Assembly (NCBI RefSeq): GCF_016746085.1
Contig: NZ_JAERTZ010000018.1
Coordinates: 1-64,000, forward strand
Direction: 5' to 3'
DNA length: 64,000 bases
Source: Zobellella iuensis
GTDB lineage: Bacteria > Pseudomonadota > Gammaproteobacteria > Enterobacterales > Aeromonadaceae
Shown here: positions 38,061 to 47,030 of the stretch, one piece after another
How the letters are laid out: each line of letters begins with the position of its first letter
Position numbering within the stretch: the first letter of the stretch is position 1
Notes under the pieces: model-generated
Database searches by the model: none
Told to the model about the DNA's origin: nothing
Seen by the model: only the letters and a program-made list of their open reading frames with translations
Made by a program: the position numbers and the translations under genes

Positions 38061-39196
38061 TCAAAATCATCAGGATGCCCTCTTTCGGATCCGACATGGC
38101 CAAGGGCACGGTGGCGGAATGGCGGGTGAAACCCGGGGATGCGGTGCACCGGGGCGATGTGATCGCCACCATCGACACCATGAAGGGGCTGATTGATCTG
38201 GAAGTCTTTGACGAAGGCGTAGTTGAGACACTATTGGTACCGATAGGTGAGCCGTTGCAGGTGGGTGAGCCCATCGCTCACTTGCGCCTGAGTGGTGATG
38301 CCGAACAGGAGGAAACGGTCAGAGAACCCCGGGTACCGAATATGCCTGCGCCGGAACCGACCAGGCCAGCGGCTGTCGGGAGATCCGTTCGCATTTCGCC
38401 GGCGGCCCGCCAGCGGGCCGGCCAGCTGGGCATCGACTGGCGTGGTCTGGGACCCGGCAGCGGACCCGATGGCGCCCTGGTGCTGGCGGATATCGAGGCG
38501 TTGGCGTCATCTTCAAAGCCGCAGGAAGCGGAGCCGCGGATGCGCCAGGCCATTGCCGCCGTGGTGAGTCGCTCCAAGCGGGAGATCCCCCATTACTATC
38601 TGGAGCAGGATATTGCCCTGGCGCGGGCCCAGGCCTGGTGCACGGCCTTTAATCATGGCAAGCCCGCCGAACAACTGGTGCTGGTCAATGCCCTTGTCTA
38701 CTGTGCCCTGGCTCGAGCACTGGCCGAGTTTCCCCGCTTCAACGGTTTTTACCGGGACGGTCACTATTACAGCGAACCCCGGGTGCACCTGGGCAACGTC
38801 ATCCACCTGCGCCGGGGCGGGCTGGTGGTGCCGGCCATCCATGACGCGCACCTACTGGGAGCGGCACAAATGATGGCGGCCCTTCGGGATCAGGTGATCC
38901 GGGCCCGGGAAGGGGGGCTGCGCAGCACTGAACTGCAGGAGGCGACGGTGACCGTGTCCAGTTTGGGGGAGCGGGGAGTGGATCGCATTCAGGGGGTTAT
39001 CTTTCCGCCGCAAGTGGCCCTGCTGGGTATTGGTCGGGTACGTCTGGCTCCCTGGGTACAGCAGCAGAACATAGTGCCCATGCTCCAGGCCAGCTTCAGC
39101 CTGGCCGCCGACCACAGGGTGAGTGACGGTCACGAGGGCGCCCGTTTGCTTAACCGGATAGACAACTTATTGCAACAACCGGAGCAACTGGAATGA
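38057..39196 (+). CDS. Dihydrolipoamide acyltransferase (E2)
   Basis: E2 core that takes the acyl group from E1 to CoA through lipoate. The 379 residues hold one lipoyl domain (about 1-80; lipoyl Lys in [12 protein letters not shown]), a peripheral subunit-binding domain (about 113-150; [16 protein letters not shown]) and a catalytic domain ending with [14 protein letters not shown]. The binding domain implies recruitment of E1 or E3, but no E3 gene lies in the cluster. The ACP gene overlaps its stop by 4 bp. Confidence 0.9.
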   Translation: MIKIIRMPSFGSDMAKGTVAEWRVKPGDAVHRGDVIATIDTMKGLIDLEVFDEGVVETLLVPIGEPLQVGEPIAHLRLSGDAEQEETVREPRVPNMPAPEPTRPAAVGRSVRISPAARQRAGQLGIDWRGLGPGSGPDGALVLADIEALASSSKPQEAEPRMRQAIAAVVSRSKREIPHYYLEQDIALARAQAWCTAFNHGKPAEQLVLVNALVYCALARALAEFPRFNGFYRDGHYYSEPRVHLGNVIHLRRGGLVVPAIHDAHLLGAAQMMAALRDQVIRAREGGLRSTELQEATVTVSSLGERGVDRIQGVIFPPQVALLGIGRVRLAPWVQQQNIVPMLQASFSLAADHRVSDGHEGARLLNRIDNLLQQPEQLE

Positions 39197-39477
39197 AAGA
39201 CAAGCAAGCGCTGACCGAGCTGGTCTGTCGCCACATTCGGGATATAGCACCGGATGCCGATACCGCACAGCTGGATCCGGGAGAAGACATGAGAGACGCA
39301 CTCGATCTGGACTCGATGGATTTTCTGCGGCTGGTTGAGGCGCTGGGCCGGGAGCTGGGGATACATATTCCGGAAGCCGACTTTGCCAGCATCACTCAGC
39401 TGTCGCAGATGGTGGATTACCTGAGCCGGCACGCCGGCGAGTCCGAGCAAGAAAATACCGGCCAGGGGCCGGTATGA
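39193..39477 (+). CDS. Acyl carrier protein
   Basis: Small acidic carrier of 94 residues with the phosphopantetheine site LDLDSMDFLRLVEAL (Ser41) and the helix pattern of ACPs. It is not the fatty-acid acpP, which is encoded elsewhere in other bacteria between fabD and fabF. ATGA coupling to the E2 gene suggests that it accepts an acyl group from, or works alongside, the dehydrogenase or the synthetase. The tail EQENTGQGPV overlaps the ribA terminator on the other strand. Confidence 0.85.
   Translation: MKDKQALTELVCRHIRDIAPDADTAQLDPGEDMRDALDLDSMDFLRLVEALGRELGIHIPEADFASITQLSQMVDYLSRHAGESEQENTGQGPV
39450..39475 (-). terminator. ribA terminator
   Basis: On the minus strand ATACCGGCC-CCT-GGCCGGTAT followed by TTTTC; it lies within the 3' end of the opposing ACP gene. 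Confidence 0.75.
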
Positions 39478-39502
39478 CTCATGGGGTGGGGGAGAGGAAC
39501 CT

Positions 39503-40102
39503 TCAGTCCTGCTCTTTCAGCATATGGCCGAGCTTGCCGGCCTTGGTGTCCAGATAATGCTCGTTGAAGGGGTTGCGGCCTTCCTGCAACGGCACCCGCT
39601 CTACCACCTCGATGCCGAAATTTTCCATCGCCTTGACCTTGCGCGGGTTGTTGGTCATCAGCCTGAGCTGTTTGACACCCAGGCTGCGCAGCATGTCGGC
39701 ACAGATGGTGTAGTCGCGCATGTCGGCGGCAAACCCGAGTTCGACGTTGGCTTCCACCGTGTCCTTGCCCTGATCCTGCAGGTGGTAGGCGTGGATCTTG
39801 TTGAGCAGGCCGATGCCGCGCCCTTCCTGGCGCACATAAAGCAGTATCCCGCGGCCCTCTTTGGCGATCCTTTCCATGGCGGCCTGCAATTGAAAGCCGC
39901 AGTCGCAGCGCAGGCTGAACAGGGCATCGCCGGTCAGGCATTCGGAATGAATGCGACCCAGTACCGGCAGGCCATCGTCGACATGGCCCATCACCAGGGC
40001 CGCATGATCCTTGCCCGTGCCTTTTTCTTCAAACCCGACCAGGGTAAAGGTGCCCCAGGGTGTCGGCAGTTTTGAGTTTGCCATCCGGGTAACACTGCTC
40101 AT
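39503..40102 (-). CDS. ribA: GTP cyclohydrolase II
   Basis: First enzyme of riboflavin synthesis, opening GTP to a diaminopyrimidine. The 199 residues contain the zinc site [15 protein letters not shown] and the catalytic/GTP-binding [12 protein letters not shown], so this copy is intact. The 3' half (39513-39803) is duplicated at 23175-23455. Convergent with the ACP gene. Whether this locus was continuous with fruA before the hydrogenase block arrived is inference. Confidence 0.95.
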   Translation of the reverse strand: MSSVTRMANSKLPTPWGTFTLVGFEEKGTGKDHAALVMGHVDDGLPVLGRIHSECLTGDALFSLRCDCGFQLQAAMERIAKEGRGILLYVRQEGRGIGLLNKIHAYHLQDQGKDTVEANVELGFAADMRDYTICADMLRSLGVKQLRLMTNNPRKVKAMENFGIEVVERVPLQEGRNPFNEHYLDTKAGKLGHMLKEQD

Positions 40103-40235
40103 GGCGTTCCTCTTCGATTATCAAGCAACAAAAAATAGCGGCCATTGTAAAGCGGATGGGCGTACAGGTATAGGCGCATATCGGGTCATTCGGTGTTAAT
40201 TAATTGTAAATTATGCCTTTGTTCGCCAACTCGGG

Positions 40236-40241
40236 TATAAT
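40236..40241 (+). promoter_or_regulatory. Possible -10 element of the cmk promoter
   Basis: TATAAT preceded by ACTCGGG, similar to the ACTTGGG-TATTAT type motif at rimO, tusE and yccS. It is 54 bp before cmk; no good -35 hexamer is seen. Confidence 0.45.
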
Positions 40242-40294
40242 GCCGGCCGCGCGGCACCCGAGGTGCCCAGACCCATGATTTTCTGGAGGATGCA

Positions 40295-40975
40295 ATGTCT
40301 GAACTAGCTCCCGTCATCACCGTCGATGGCCCGGGCGGAGCCGGCAAAGGAACGCTTTGTCAGTTGCTGGCCGAAAAACTGGAATGGCATTTGCTGGACT
40401 CCGGCGCTATCTATCGCGTGCTGGCCCTGGCGGCACTGCATCACAATGTGGCGCTGGATGATGAGGCCGGGTTGATGCCGCTGGCAGCTCATCTGGATGT
40501 GCAGTTTCCGGTGGTGGAAGGCCAGATTAAAACCATCCTGGAAGGCGAAGACGTGTCCCGCTCCATTCGTACCGAACAGGTCGGCGAAGCCGCCAGTAAA
40601 GTGGCCGCTTTTCCGCGGGTGCGCGAAGCCTTGCTGCGACGCCAGCGGGCCTTTAGGAGCAAGCCCGGGCTGATTGCCGACGGCCGGGACATGGGCACCG
40701 TGGTGTTCCCCGACGCACAGGTAAAAATTTTCCTCGATGCCAGTGCCGAGGAAAGGGCGCAACGCCGGCTTAAACAGTTGCAAGATAAGGGTTTTGATGT
40801 TAGCTTTGACCGCCTTTTAAGCGAAATTCAGGCGCGTGACGAGCGGGATCGTAATCGCAGCGTGGCGCCCCTTAAAGCGGCCGATGACGCCCTTATTATC
40901 GACTCCACGTCGTTGTCCATCGCCGAGGTGCTGGACAAAGTGCTGAGTCATACTAAGGTTATGCTTGGTCGCTGA
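40295..40975 (+). CDS. cmk: Cytidylate kinase
   Basis: Phosphorylates CMP and dCMP. The 226 residues carry the P-loop [17 protein letters not shown] and the [14 protein letters not shown] block typical of bacterial Cmk. ATG 40295 follows CTGGAGG. Directly upstream of rpsA, the conserved gammaproteobacterial order. Confidence 0.96.
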   Translation: MSELAPVITVDGPGGAGKGTLCQLLAEKLEWHLLDSGAIYRVLALAALHHNVALDDEAGLMPLAAHLDVQFPVVEGQIKTILEGEDVSRSIRTEQVGEAASKVAAFPRVREALLRRQRAFRSKPGLIADGRDMGTVVFPDAQVKIFLDASAEERAQRRLKQLQDKGFDVSFDRLLSEIQARDERDRNRSVAPLKAADDALIIDSTSLSIAEVLDKVLSHTKVMLGR

Positions 40976-41084
40976 TGCGTTTTGGCAATGCCCGCCTTAT
41001 GGAAGAGGCAGGTCAGTGATAATCACCCCACCGGTGCCGGATTGCCCTGTGGATGTTCAACCTTAAACAGTGTATTCATTAAAC

Positions 41085-42755
41085 ATGATTGAATCTTTTG
41101 CTCAACTCTTTGAAGAGTCTCTGAAAGAACTCGAAACCCGCCCGGGCTCCATCGTTAAAGGTACTGTCGTTGCCATCGAGAACGGTATCGTTCTGGTTGA
41201 CGCAGGTCTGAAGTCTGAATCCGCTATTCCCGCCGAGCAGTTCAAAAATGCCCAGGGCGAGCTGGAAATCAGCGTTGGCGATACCGTGGACGTCGCGCTG
41301 GACGCAGTAGAAGATGGTTTCGGTGAGACTCTGCTTTCCCGCGAAAAAGCCAAGCGTCACGAAGCCTGGCTGCAACTGGAAAAAGCCTACGAAGATCAGG
41401 AAACCGTTGTTGGTATTATCAACGGCAAGGTCAAAGGCGGCTTCACCGTAGAAGTGAACAGCATCCGTGCCTTCCTGCCCGGTTCTCTGGTTGACGTGCG
41501 CCCGGTACGCGACACCCTGCATCTGGAAGGCAAAGAGCTTGAGTTCAAAGTCATCAAGCTGGACCAGAAGCGCAATAACGTAGTGGTTTCACGCCGTGCC
41601 GTGATCGAAACCGAGAACAGCGTTGAGCGCGAGCAGCTGCTCGAAAACCTGCAGGAAGGCCAGGAAGTCAAGGGTATCGTCAAGAACCTGACCGACTACG
41701 GTGCCTTCGTCGATCTGGGTGGCGTAGACGGCCTGCTGCACATCACCGACATGGCCTGGAAGCGCGTCAAGCATCCGAGCGAAATCGTGAACGTGGGCGA
41801 CGAAATCAACGTTAAAGTGCTGAAGTTCGACCGTGAGCGCACCCGTGTGTCTCTGGGCCTGAAGCAGCTGGGCGAAGATCCCTGGGTCGATATCGCCAAC
41901 CGTTATCCGGAAGGCACCCGCCTGTCCGGCCGCGTGACCAACCTGACCGACTACGGCTGCTTCGTTGAAATCGAAGAAGGCGTTGAAGGCCTGGTACACG
42001 TGTCCGAAATGGACTGGACCAACAAAAACATCCACCCGTCCAAAGTGGTTTCCGTTGGCGACAGCGTAGACGTGATGGTACTGGATATCGACGAAGAGCG
42101 CCGTCGTATCTCCCTGGGCCTGAAACAGTGCAAGTCCAACCCTTGGCAGCTGTTTGCAGAAACCCACAACAAGGGCGACCGTGTTTCCGGCAAGATCAAG
42201 TCCATCACCGACTTCGGCATCTTCATCGGCCTGGACGGCGGTATCGATGGTCTGGTGCACCTGTCCGACATCTCCTGGAACGCCAATGGTGACGACGCCG
42301 TTCGCGAATTCAAGAAAGGTGACGAAATCGACGCCGTGGTACTGCAGGTCGATCCGGAGCGTGAGCGCATCAGCCTGGGCGTGAAGCAAATCGACGAAGA
42401 TCCTTTCAATAAGTATCTGTCTGACAACAAGAAAGGTGCTATCGTTAAGGGTACCATCACCGCCGTTGACGCCAAGGGTGCCGTGGTTGAGCTGGAAGAA
42501 GGCGTGGAAGGTTACATCCGCGTTGCCGACATCTCCCGCGATCGCATCGAAGACGCTTCCACCGTACTGAATGTGGGTGAAGAAGTCGAAGCGCGTTACA
42601 TGGGTGTTGATCGGAAGAACCGCACCGTCAGCCTGTCTATCCGCGCGAAAGACGAAGCTGAAGAGAAAGCCGTTATGGATAACCTGAACCAGCAGCAAGA
42701 AGAAGTTGGTTTGAGTGCCATGGCCGAAGCTTTCAAGGCGGCAAAAGGCGAATAA
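41085..42755 (+). CDS. rpsA: 30S ribosomal protein S1
   Basis: Binds mRNA on the 30S subunit to help initiation. The 556 residues have six S1/OB repeats, close to E. coli S1 throughout, beginning [13 protein letters not shown] and ending [11 protein letters not shown]. The start at 41085 follows homology; the frame opens 15 bp upstream. No strong Shine-Dalgarno precedes the ATG, as in E. coli, where S1 represses its own translation through the structured leader. Codon use is strongly biased, as for highly expressed genes. Confidence 0.97.
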   Translation: MIESFAQLFEESLKELETRPGSIVKGTVVAIENGIVLVDAGLKSESAIPAEQFKNAQGELEISVGDTVDVALDAVEDGFGETLLSREKAKRHEAWLQLEKAYEDQETVVGIINGKVKGGFTVEVNSIRAFLPGSLVDVRPVRDTLHLEGKELEFKVIKLDQKRNNVVVSRRAVIETENSVEREQLLENLQEGQEVKGIVKNLTDYGAFVDLGGVDGLLHITDMAWKRVKHPSEIVNVGDEINVKVLKFDRERTRVSLGLKQLGEDPWVDIANRYPEGTRLSGRVTNLTDYGCFVEIEEGVEGLVHVSEMDWTNKNIHPSKVVSVGDSVDVMVLDIDEERRRISLGLKQCKSNPWQLFAETHNKGDRVSGKIKSITDFGIFIGLDGGIDGLVHLSDISWNANGDDAVREFKKGDEIDAVVLQVDPERERISLGVKQIDEDPFNKYLSDNKKGAIVKGTITAVDAKGAVVELEEGVEGYIRVADISRDRIEDASTVLNVGEEVEARYMGVDRKNRTVSLSIRAKDEAEEKAVMDNLNQQQEEVGLSAMAEAFKAAKGE

Positions 42756-42769
42756 GCCTGTCCGAATTC

Positions 42770-42798
42770 AAAAGGGGGCCTTCGCGCCCCCTTTTTGT
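42770..42798 (+). terminator. rpsA terminator
   Basis: AAAAGGGGGC-CTTC-GCGCCCCCTTTTTG hairpin with T-run between rpsA and ihfB. Confidence 0.85.
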
Positions 42799-42822
42799 TT
42801 GGTGATCAGGAGAAGACACATC

Positions 42823-43104
42823 ATGACCAAATCCGATTTGATTGAGCGCCTGGCTGAACAATACGGTCATCTTTCCGCCAAGGACGTTGAAAACGCCATC
42901 AAGGAAATTCTCGAACAGATGGCGTCTACCCTGCAGACCGGGGATCGTATCGAGATCCGTGGTTTCGGCAGTTTCTCTCTGCATTATCGCGCCCCGCGGC
43001 AGGGTCGCAATCCCAAAACCGGTGAGAAAGTGGAATTAACCGGTAAATATGTACCACATTTCAAACCCGGTAAAGAGTTGCGTGAGCGGGTGAATCCTGC
43101 CTGA
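42823..43104 (+). CDS. ihfB: Integration host factor subunit beta
   Basis: DNA-bending nucleoid protein, partner of IhfA. The 93 residues show the HU/IHF fold with [20 protein letters not shown] and the DNA-intercalating Pro-containing arm [12 protein letters not shown] 42823 ([10 protein letters not shown]) follows CAGGAG. Located after rpsA, as in E. coli. Confidence 0.97.
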   Translation: MTKSDLIERLAEQYGHLSAKDVENAIKEILEQMASTLQTGDRIEIRGFGSFSLHYRAPRQGRNPKTGEKVELTGKYVPHFKPGKELRERVNPA

Positions 43105-43211
43105 TCGCAGGCAAGCCGCCCGATATCACTTTTCATGATTACCCGGCTGGCGACGACGGTGCTTTTACGGGATAATGCCAACACTCAAAATCAGGAAGTT
43201 GAGAGGGTAAG

Positions 43212-43499
43212 GTGAAAATTATTTTTGGCCTGGTATTCCTGGCAATTCTGTTCGCGGTCGGTTTGACCCTGGGTTCGCAAAACGATCAGCTGGTGCATGT
43301 GAATTACCTGCTGGCACAGGGTGACTACCGCCTTTCCACATTGCTGGCCGTGGTGTTTGTTTCCGGCTTTGTTATCGGTTGGCTGGTATTTGGCCTGGTG
43401 ATGTTACGTCTTAGGATGAACAACAGTGGCCTGCGCAAGAAGGTCGAGCGTCAACATAAGGAATTGGAAGAGCTCAGGGCCTTGCCTCTTAAGGATTGA
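43212..43499 (+). CDS. lapA: LapA, envelope assembly protein
   Basis: Inner-membrane protein acting with LapB in control of LPS synthesis. The 95 residues contain two membrane helices (about 3-20 and 43-66) and a basic, coiled C-terminal tail. ATG 43212 follows GAGGGTAAG. lapB starts 8 bp downstream, the standard arrangement. Confidence 0.92.
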   Translation: MKIIFGLVFLAILFAVGLTLGSQNDQLVHVNYLLAQGDYRLSTLLAVVFVSGFVIGWLVFGLVMLRLRMNNSGLRKKVERQHKELEELRALPLKD

Positions 43500-43507
43500 C
43501 GAGCCCC

Positions 43508-44677
43508 ATGCTGGAATTGCTGTTTTTGCTGCTTCCGGTAGCGGCGGCCTATGGCTGGTATATGGGACGCAGGGGAGTCCGGCAGGATGCTCAGAAACAA
43601 TCCAATCACTTCTCCCGGCAATACGTTGCCGGGCTGAATTTTCTGTTATCGGATGAACCTGACAAAGCGGTCGATCTTTTTATCCAGTTGCTGCAGGTCG
43701 ACAGCGAAACCATTGAAACCCATCTGGCGCTCGGCAATCTGTTCCGCTCCCGGGGCGAAGTCGACCGGGCCATTCGTATCCATCAGAACCTGATAGCCCG
43801 CCCCAACCTGTTATTGGAACAGCGGCACCTGGCCATGCTTGAGCTGGCCCGGGATTTTCTGGCGGCCGGTCTGCTGGATCGGGCCGAGCATATCCTGGTC
43901 GAGCTGAAAGAAGATCCGGATTACGAAGAAGAGGCTCTGGGTCAACTGATGCTGATCTATCAGCAATTGCGTGATTGGGAAAAGGCGATTGTGGTTGCCG
44001 AGCGCCTCAAGAAACGTCAGGGCGGTAAAGCCATGACGCCGGTGGGGCACTTTTATTGTGAGCTGGCCGAGCAGAACTGGCGCCAGCAGGAGAGCAAGGC
44101 CGCGATCCAGCATTTCAAGAAAGCACTGAAAGTCGACCCCGGTTGTGTTCGGGCGAATATGCGCCTGGCGGCCATCTATATAGCTCAAGCCGAGTGGCAC
44201 CAGGCCGTTACTTGCCTGAGGCAGGTCACCGAGCAGGATCCGGACTTTATCAGTGAGGTGCTGGACGATCTGCGGCATTGTTATCTTGAGCTGGGTAAAG
44301 AGCCGGACTTTGTCCGCCTGCTGGAACAGTGGGTTGCCAAAGACAGTGGTGCCAGTACAGTGCTGATGCTGGCCGACAAGGTCGGCGAACAGCAAGGGTT
44401 GCTCAGTGCCGAACAGCTGGTATTGTCGCAATTACAACGTCATCCGACCATGAAGGGTTTTTATCGGCTGATGTCCTACCATGCGGCCAATGCCGAGCAG
44501 GGGCGGGCGAGGGAGAGTCTGGAGATGCTCAAGTCGCTGGTGGCCGAGCAGATTAGAATCAAGCCCAGCCATCGTTGCGGCCAATGCGGCTTTTCCTCGC
44601 AGACTTTATTCTGGCAGTGCCCCTCTTGCAAGCAGTGGGGCAGCATAAAACCGGTACGTGGTCTCGATGGCGAATAA
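43508..44677 (+). CDS. lapB: LapB, LPS assembly TPR protein
   Basis: Membrane-anchored TPR protein that regulates FtsH-mediated LpxC turnover. The 389 residues equal the E. coli length, with an N-terminal helix (LELLFLLLPVAAAYGWYMG), multiple TPR repeats (about 35-330), and a C-terminal rubredoxin-like zinc site CGQCGFSS...CPSCKQWG. ATG 43508 is chosen by alignment to E. coli LapB over an upstream in-frame start at 43496. Confidence 0.95.
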   Translation: MLELLFLLLPVAAAYGWYMGRRGVRQDAQKQSNHFSRQYVAGLNFLLSDEPDKAVDLFIQLLQVDSETIETHLALGNLFRSRGEVDRAIRIHQNLIARPNLLLEQRHLAMLELARDFLAAGLLDRAEHILVELKEDPDYEEEALGQLMLIYQQLRDWEKAIVVAERLKKRQGGKAMTPVGHFYCELAEQNWRQQESKAAIQHFKKALKVDPGCVRANMRLAAIYIAQAEWHQAVTCLRQVTEQDPDFISEVLDDLRHCYLELGKEPDFVRLLEQWVAKDSGASTVLMLADKVGEQQGLLSAEQLVLSQLQRHPTMKGFYRLMSYHAANAEQGRARESLEMLKSLVAEQIRIKPSHRCGQCGFSSQTLFWQCPSCKQWGSIKPVRGLDGE

Positions 44678-44680
44678 AGG

Positions 44681-44722
44681 GTGAGGCGTGAGGCGTGAGG
44701 TGTGAGGTGTGACGAGTGAAGG
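44681..44722. repeat. GTGAGGC-type heptamer repeat after lapB
   Basis: Six 7-bp units in tandem: GTGAGGC twice, GTGAGGT twice, GTGACGA, GTGAAGG. Intergenic between lapB and pyrF. A different unit from the CTTCCGG/AAGCTTG arrays, but the same period. Confidence 0.75.
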
Positions 44723-44776
44723 ACGCCTTACTGCTCACCCCCCACTCCTTACGACCCGTGATAAAAAAGGTAACTC

Positions 44777-45496
44777 ATGCAAGATTCAAACATTCATGAT
44801 CCCAAGATCCTCATCGCGCTCGACTTCGCCGATCGGCAGGAGGCTCTGGCGCTGGTGGCCAGGCTGGATCCGGCCAGCTGCCGACTGAAGGTCGGCAAGG
44901 AAATGTTTACCCTGTTTGGCCCGGAATTCGTTCGTTCGTTGGTGAGTGCCGGATTCGACGTTTTCCTCGACCTGAAGTTTCATGATATTCCCAATACCGT
45001 GGCCAAGGCGGTGGCGGCGGCGGCCGAACTCGGGGTGTGGATGGTCAATGTGCATGCCAGTGGTGGCCCACGCATGATGGCGGCGGCCAAGGAAGCCCTG
45101 CAGCCTTATGGTGACAAGGCACCCTTGCTGATTGCCGTCACGGTACTGACCAGCATGACCGGGGATGAACTGCACCAGGTGGGGGTGCTGCGCTCTCCCG
45201 CGGAGCAGGTGCTGGCCCTGGCCCGCCTGACTCGCGATGCAGGCCTGGACGGCGTGGTCTGCTCGGCACAGGAGGCCAGCTTGCTGAAAGCCGAACTGGG
45301 ACCGGATTTCAAGCTGGTGACACCGGGGATCCGTCCGTCCGGCAGCGATGCCGGGGACCAGCGCCGGATCATGACGCCGGAGCAGGCCATCGCCGCCGGC
45401 AGTGATTATCTGGTGGTGGGGCGACCCATTACCCAGGCCGCCGATCCGGCCGCCGTATTGGCACAAATAAACTTCAATCTGGCGGCCTTGTCTTAA
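44777..45496 (+). CDS. pyrF: Orotidine 5'-phosphate decarboxylase
   Basis: Last step of UMP synthesis. The 239 residues carry [11 protein letters not shown] and the catalytic [11 protein letters not shown] motif (Asp-x-Lys-xx-Asp), plus the phosphate-binding [17 protein letters not shown]. Follows lapB as in E. coli, but separated by a heptamer repeat. A terminator follows at 45544. Confidence 0.96.
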   Translation: MQDSNIHDPKILIALDFADRQEALALVARLDPASCRLKVGKEMFTLFGPEFVRSLVSAGFDVFLDLKFHDIPNTVAKAVAAAAELGVWMVNVHASGGPRMMAAAKEALQPYGDKAPLLIAVTVLTSMTGDELHQVGVLRSPAEQVLALARLTRDAGLDGVVCSAQEASLLKAELGPDFKLVTPGIRPSGSDAGDQRRIMTPEQAIAAGSDYLVVGRPITQAADPAAVLAQINFNLAALS

Positions 45497-45543
45497 CACC
45501 GCTGTCCTCAACAGGGGGACGGGTGGGGCACGGGTTGTTATAT

Positions 45544-45576
45544 CCCGGGGCTGAGTTATTCGGCCCTGGGTTTTTT
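45544..45576 (+). terminator. pyrF terminator
   Basis: CCCGGGGC / GCCCTGGG stem (one G-U), 11-nt loop, six T; 47 bp after pyrF. Confidence 0.8.
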
Positions 45577-45598
45577 ACTGTATTCGCGGGGGTTAACG

Positions 45599-45820
45599 AT
45601 GCCAATTCAGGCCGCGGAGCTGTTTACCATTATCAGCAAGCCCATGCCGTTCGGAAAGTATAAAGGGCTGCCGTTGCTTCGGCTGCCCATGGCCTATCTG
45701 TGCTGGCTTGAACGCAAAGCATGGCCAGCCGGCCAACTCGGTGCCGAGCTCGCCCTGGTATATGAACTTAAGTTAAACGGCGTGGATCAGGAACTTTACT
45801 CATTGCTGGACCGGCGTTAA
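45599..45820 (+). CDS. DUF3820 family small protein
   Basis: A 73-residue protein of the DUF3820 family, of unknown biochemical role (a Pseudomonas relative was named a putative quorum-regulated virulence factor). The core MPFGKYKGLPLLRLPMAYLCWLER is the family signature. ATG 45599 follows GGGGGTTAACG, a weak ribosome site. It starts 22 bp after the pyrF terminator. Confidence 0.75.
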   Translation: MPIQAAELFTIISKPMPFGKYKGLPLLRLPMAYLCWLERKAWPAGQLGAELALVYELKLNGVDQELYSLLDRR

Positions 45821-45983
45821 CGGCTATCCACCCGACAGGGCAACAGGGCCGACAGCTTGGGATACGCGAGCCAAGCTCGAGGGTGGCGGAGGGGCGGCAG
45901 GCGCCGCCCTCAGCGTCGTTTGGCCCGGCTGTCTTAATTGACAGGCATAGGGCCATCAGACCTGGTTTTTATCGGTTAAGGCT

Positions 45984-46391
45984 TTACTTGATCAGGAAAT
46001 CTTCCAGAGTTTTCTCACCGCTCTCCAAGGCTTTCTGAATCGCAGCGGGCTTACGGCCCTGGCCGGTCCAGGTTCTGAGTTCACCGCTTTCGTCCTGGTA
46101 TTCATATTTGGCCGGACGCTTGCTACGGGCAGCAGTGGCTTTTTTGCTGGGCTCAGCCAGCTCAACGAGTTCGCTGATATCGATACCGTCGGCAGCCATC
46201 ATGCTTACATATTCTTTCAGCTTGCGCTCACGTTCTTCGGTCGCAGCCCGCTCGGCAGCTTTGCTTTCGCGTTGTTCTTCAACAACGGAAGTTAATTTGG
46301 CCAGGCCTTCTTCCATCTGCTCCAGCGTCAGCTCTCGGGTTGCGGCACGCAGGCTGCGAATATTGAGCAGTGTCTTCAAAAATTCAGTCAT
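45984..46391 (-). CDS. hns: H-NS family nucleoid protein
   Basis: Silences AT-rich, often acquired DNA. The 135 residues have an N-terminal oligomerisation coiled coil (about 1-65) and a C-terminal DNA-binding domain with TWTGQGRKPAAI, almost the E. coli H-NS motif TWTGQGRTP. Start MTEFLKTLLNIRSLR at 46391. Upstream on the minus strand lies a 17-bp palindrome. Confidence 0.93.
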   Translation of the reverse strand: MTEFLKTLLNIRSLRAATRELTLEQMEEGLAKLTSVVEEQRESKAAERAATEERERKLKEYVSMMAADGIDISELVELAEPSKKATAARSKRPAKYEYQDESGELRTWTGQGRKPAAIQKALESGEKTLEDFLIK

Positions 46392-46441
46392 TGGATCCAC
46401 CTATGGTGTTCTATTGGTTTTGTAATAAATTAAATTTACAA

Positions 46442-46458
46442 CTTCATTTTAAATGAAG
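46442..46458. promoter_or_regulatory. Palindrome upstream of hns
   Basis: CTTCATTT-T-AAATGAAG, 51 bp before the hns ATG in very AT-rich DNA. Possible operator. The remaining stretch 46459-46740 is AT-rich and shows no gene. Confidence 0.35.
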
Positions 46459-46746
46459 CAAGTTAATTAATACAAACTGCAGGAGATGACGACTTATCAG
46501 ACATTACTCAGGCGTATATTGATGGAGATGGCCTTGCATTTTGCAAAAGCATTCGCTAATTAATATTTTTGATGGCTCTGTTATCTCAAGCAGCAATAGC
46601 ATTCAGTGGCTGCTGTTGCTATCGGTAATTCCATATTTCACAACAAGCTGTGAACCAGACAGCATTTTTTCACCACCTCAGTGGAGGGAGGTATGTTATA
46701 TGGGATAGGTAGCTCAAAGAATGAGCACTGTTTTTGGTTAAATATA

Positions 46747-46774
46747 TTGATCTTTGTCTTTTTGACAGTAAAAT
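46747..46774 (+). promoter_or_regulatory. Candidate promoter of the lysine riboswitch transcript
   Basis: TTGATC (46747-46752), 16-bp spacer, TAAAAT (46769-46774); the start would fall near 46781, at the edge of the riboswitch. Confidence 0.6.
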
Positions 46775-46779
46775 CCACC

Positions 46780-46965
46780 GACTTACCTGCGTAGAGGTGC
46801 GTGTCTTATCAGTAAATCAGGTCAGGGTGATGCCGTTTATCCTGGTTGAAAGGAAGATGCGCCGAAGTCATGCTGTTCATCAGATAGCCTGGCTGGGATT
46901 GGTGCCGAAAGGGCCGATACTGTCATGAAATTTGTTTCATGATGCGCTACTGCTGGGAAAGAGAG
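46780..46965 (+). ncRNA. Lysine riboswitch (L box)
   Basis: The segment holds the L-box core elements in order: GTAGAGGTGCG, AGTA, AAGGAAGATGCGCCGAAG, GGCTGG, TGCCGAAAGGGCCGATACTG, then TGTCATGAAA with a TTTCATGA hairpin and GCGCTACTGCTGG closing the junction. Lysine binding should reduce expression of the downstream transporter. Just after it, GACGACA (46966-46972) can pair with TGTCGTC (47024-47030), directly before the ATG, a candidate translation-control switch. No clear intrinsic terminator is seen. Confidence 0.85.
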
Positions 46966-47030
46966 GACGACATTGATATCGGTTTCCTGCTCCTGGTGGT
47001 TATGTTGACAACTCAGATTCAGGTGTCGTC

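Noticed and set aside
46734-46928. Small open frame upstream of the NhaC-family gene
   Set aside because: It falls within the lysine riboswitch, whose conserved RNA elements explain the sequence better.
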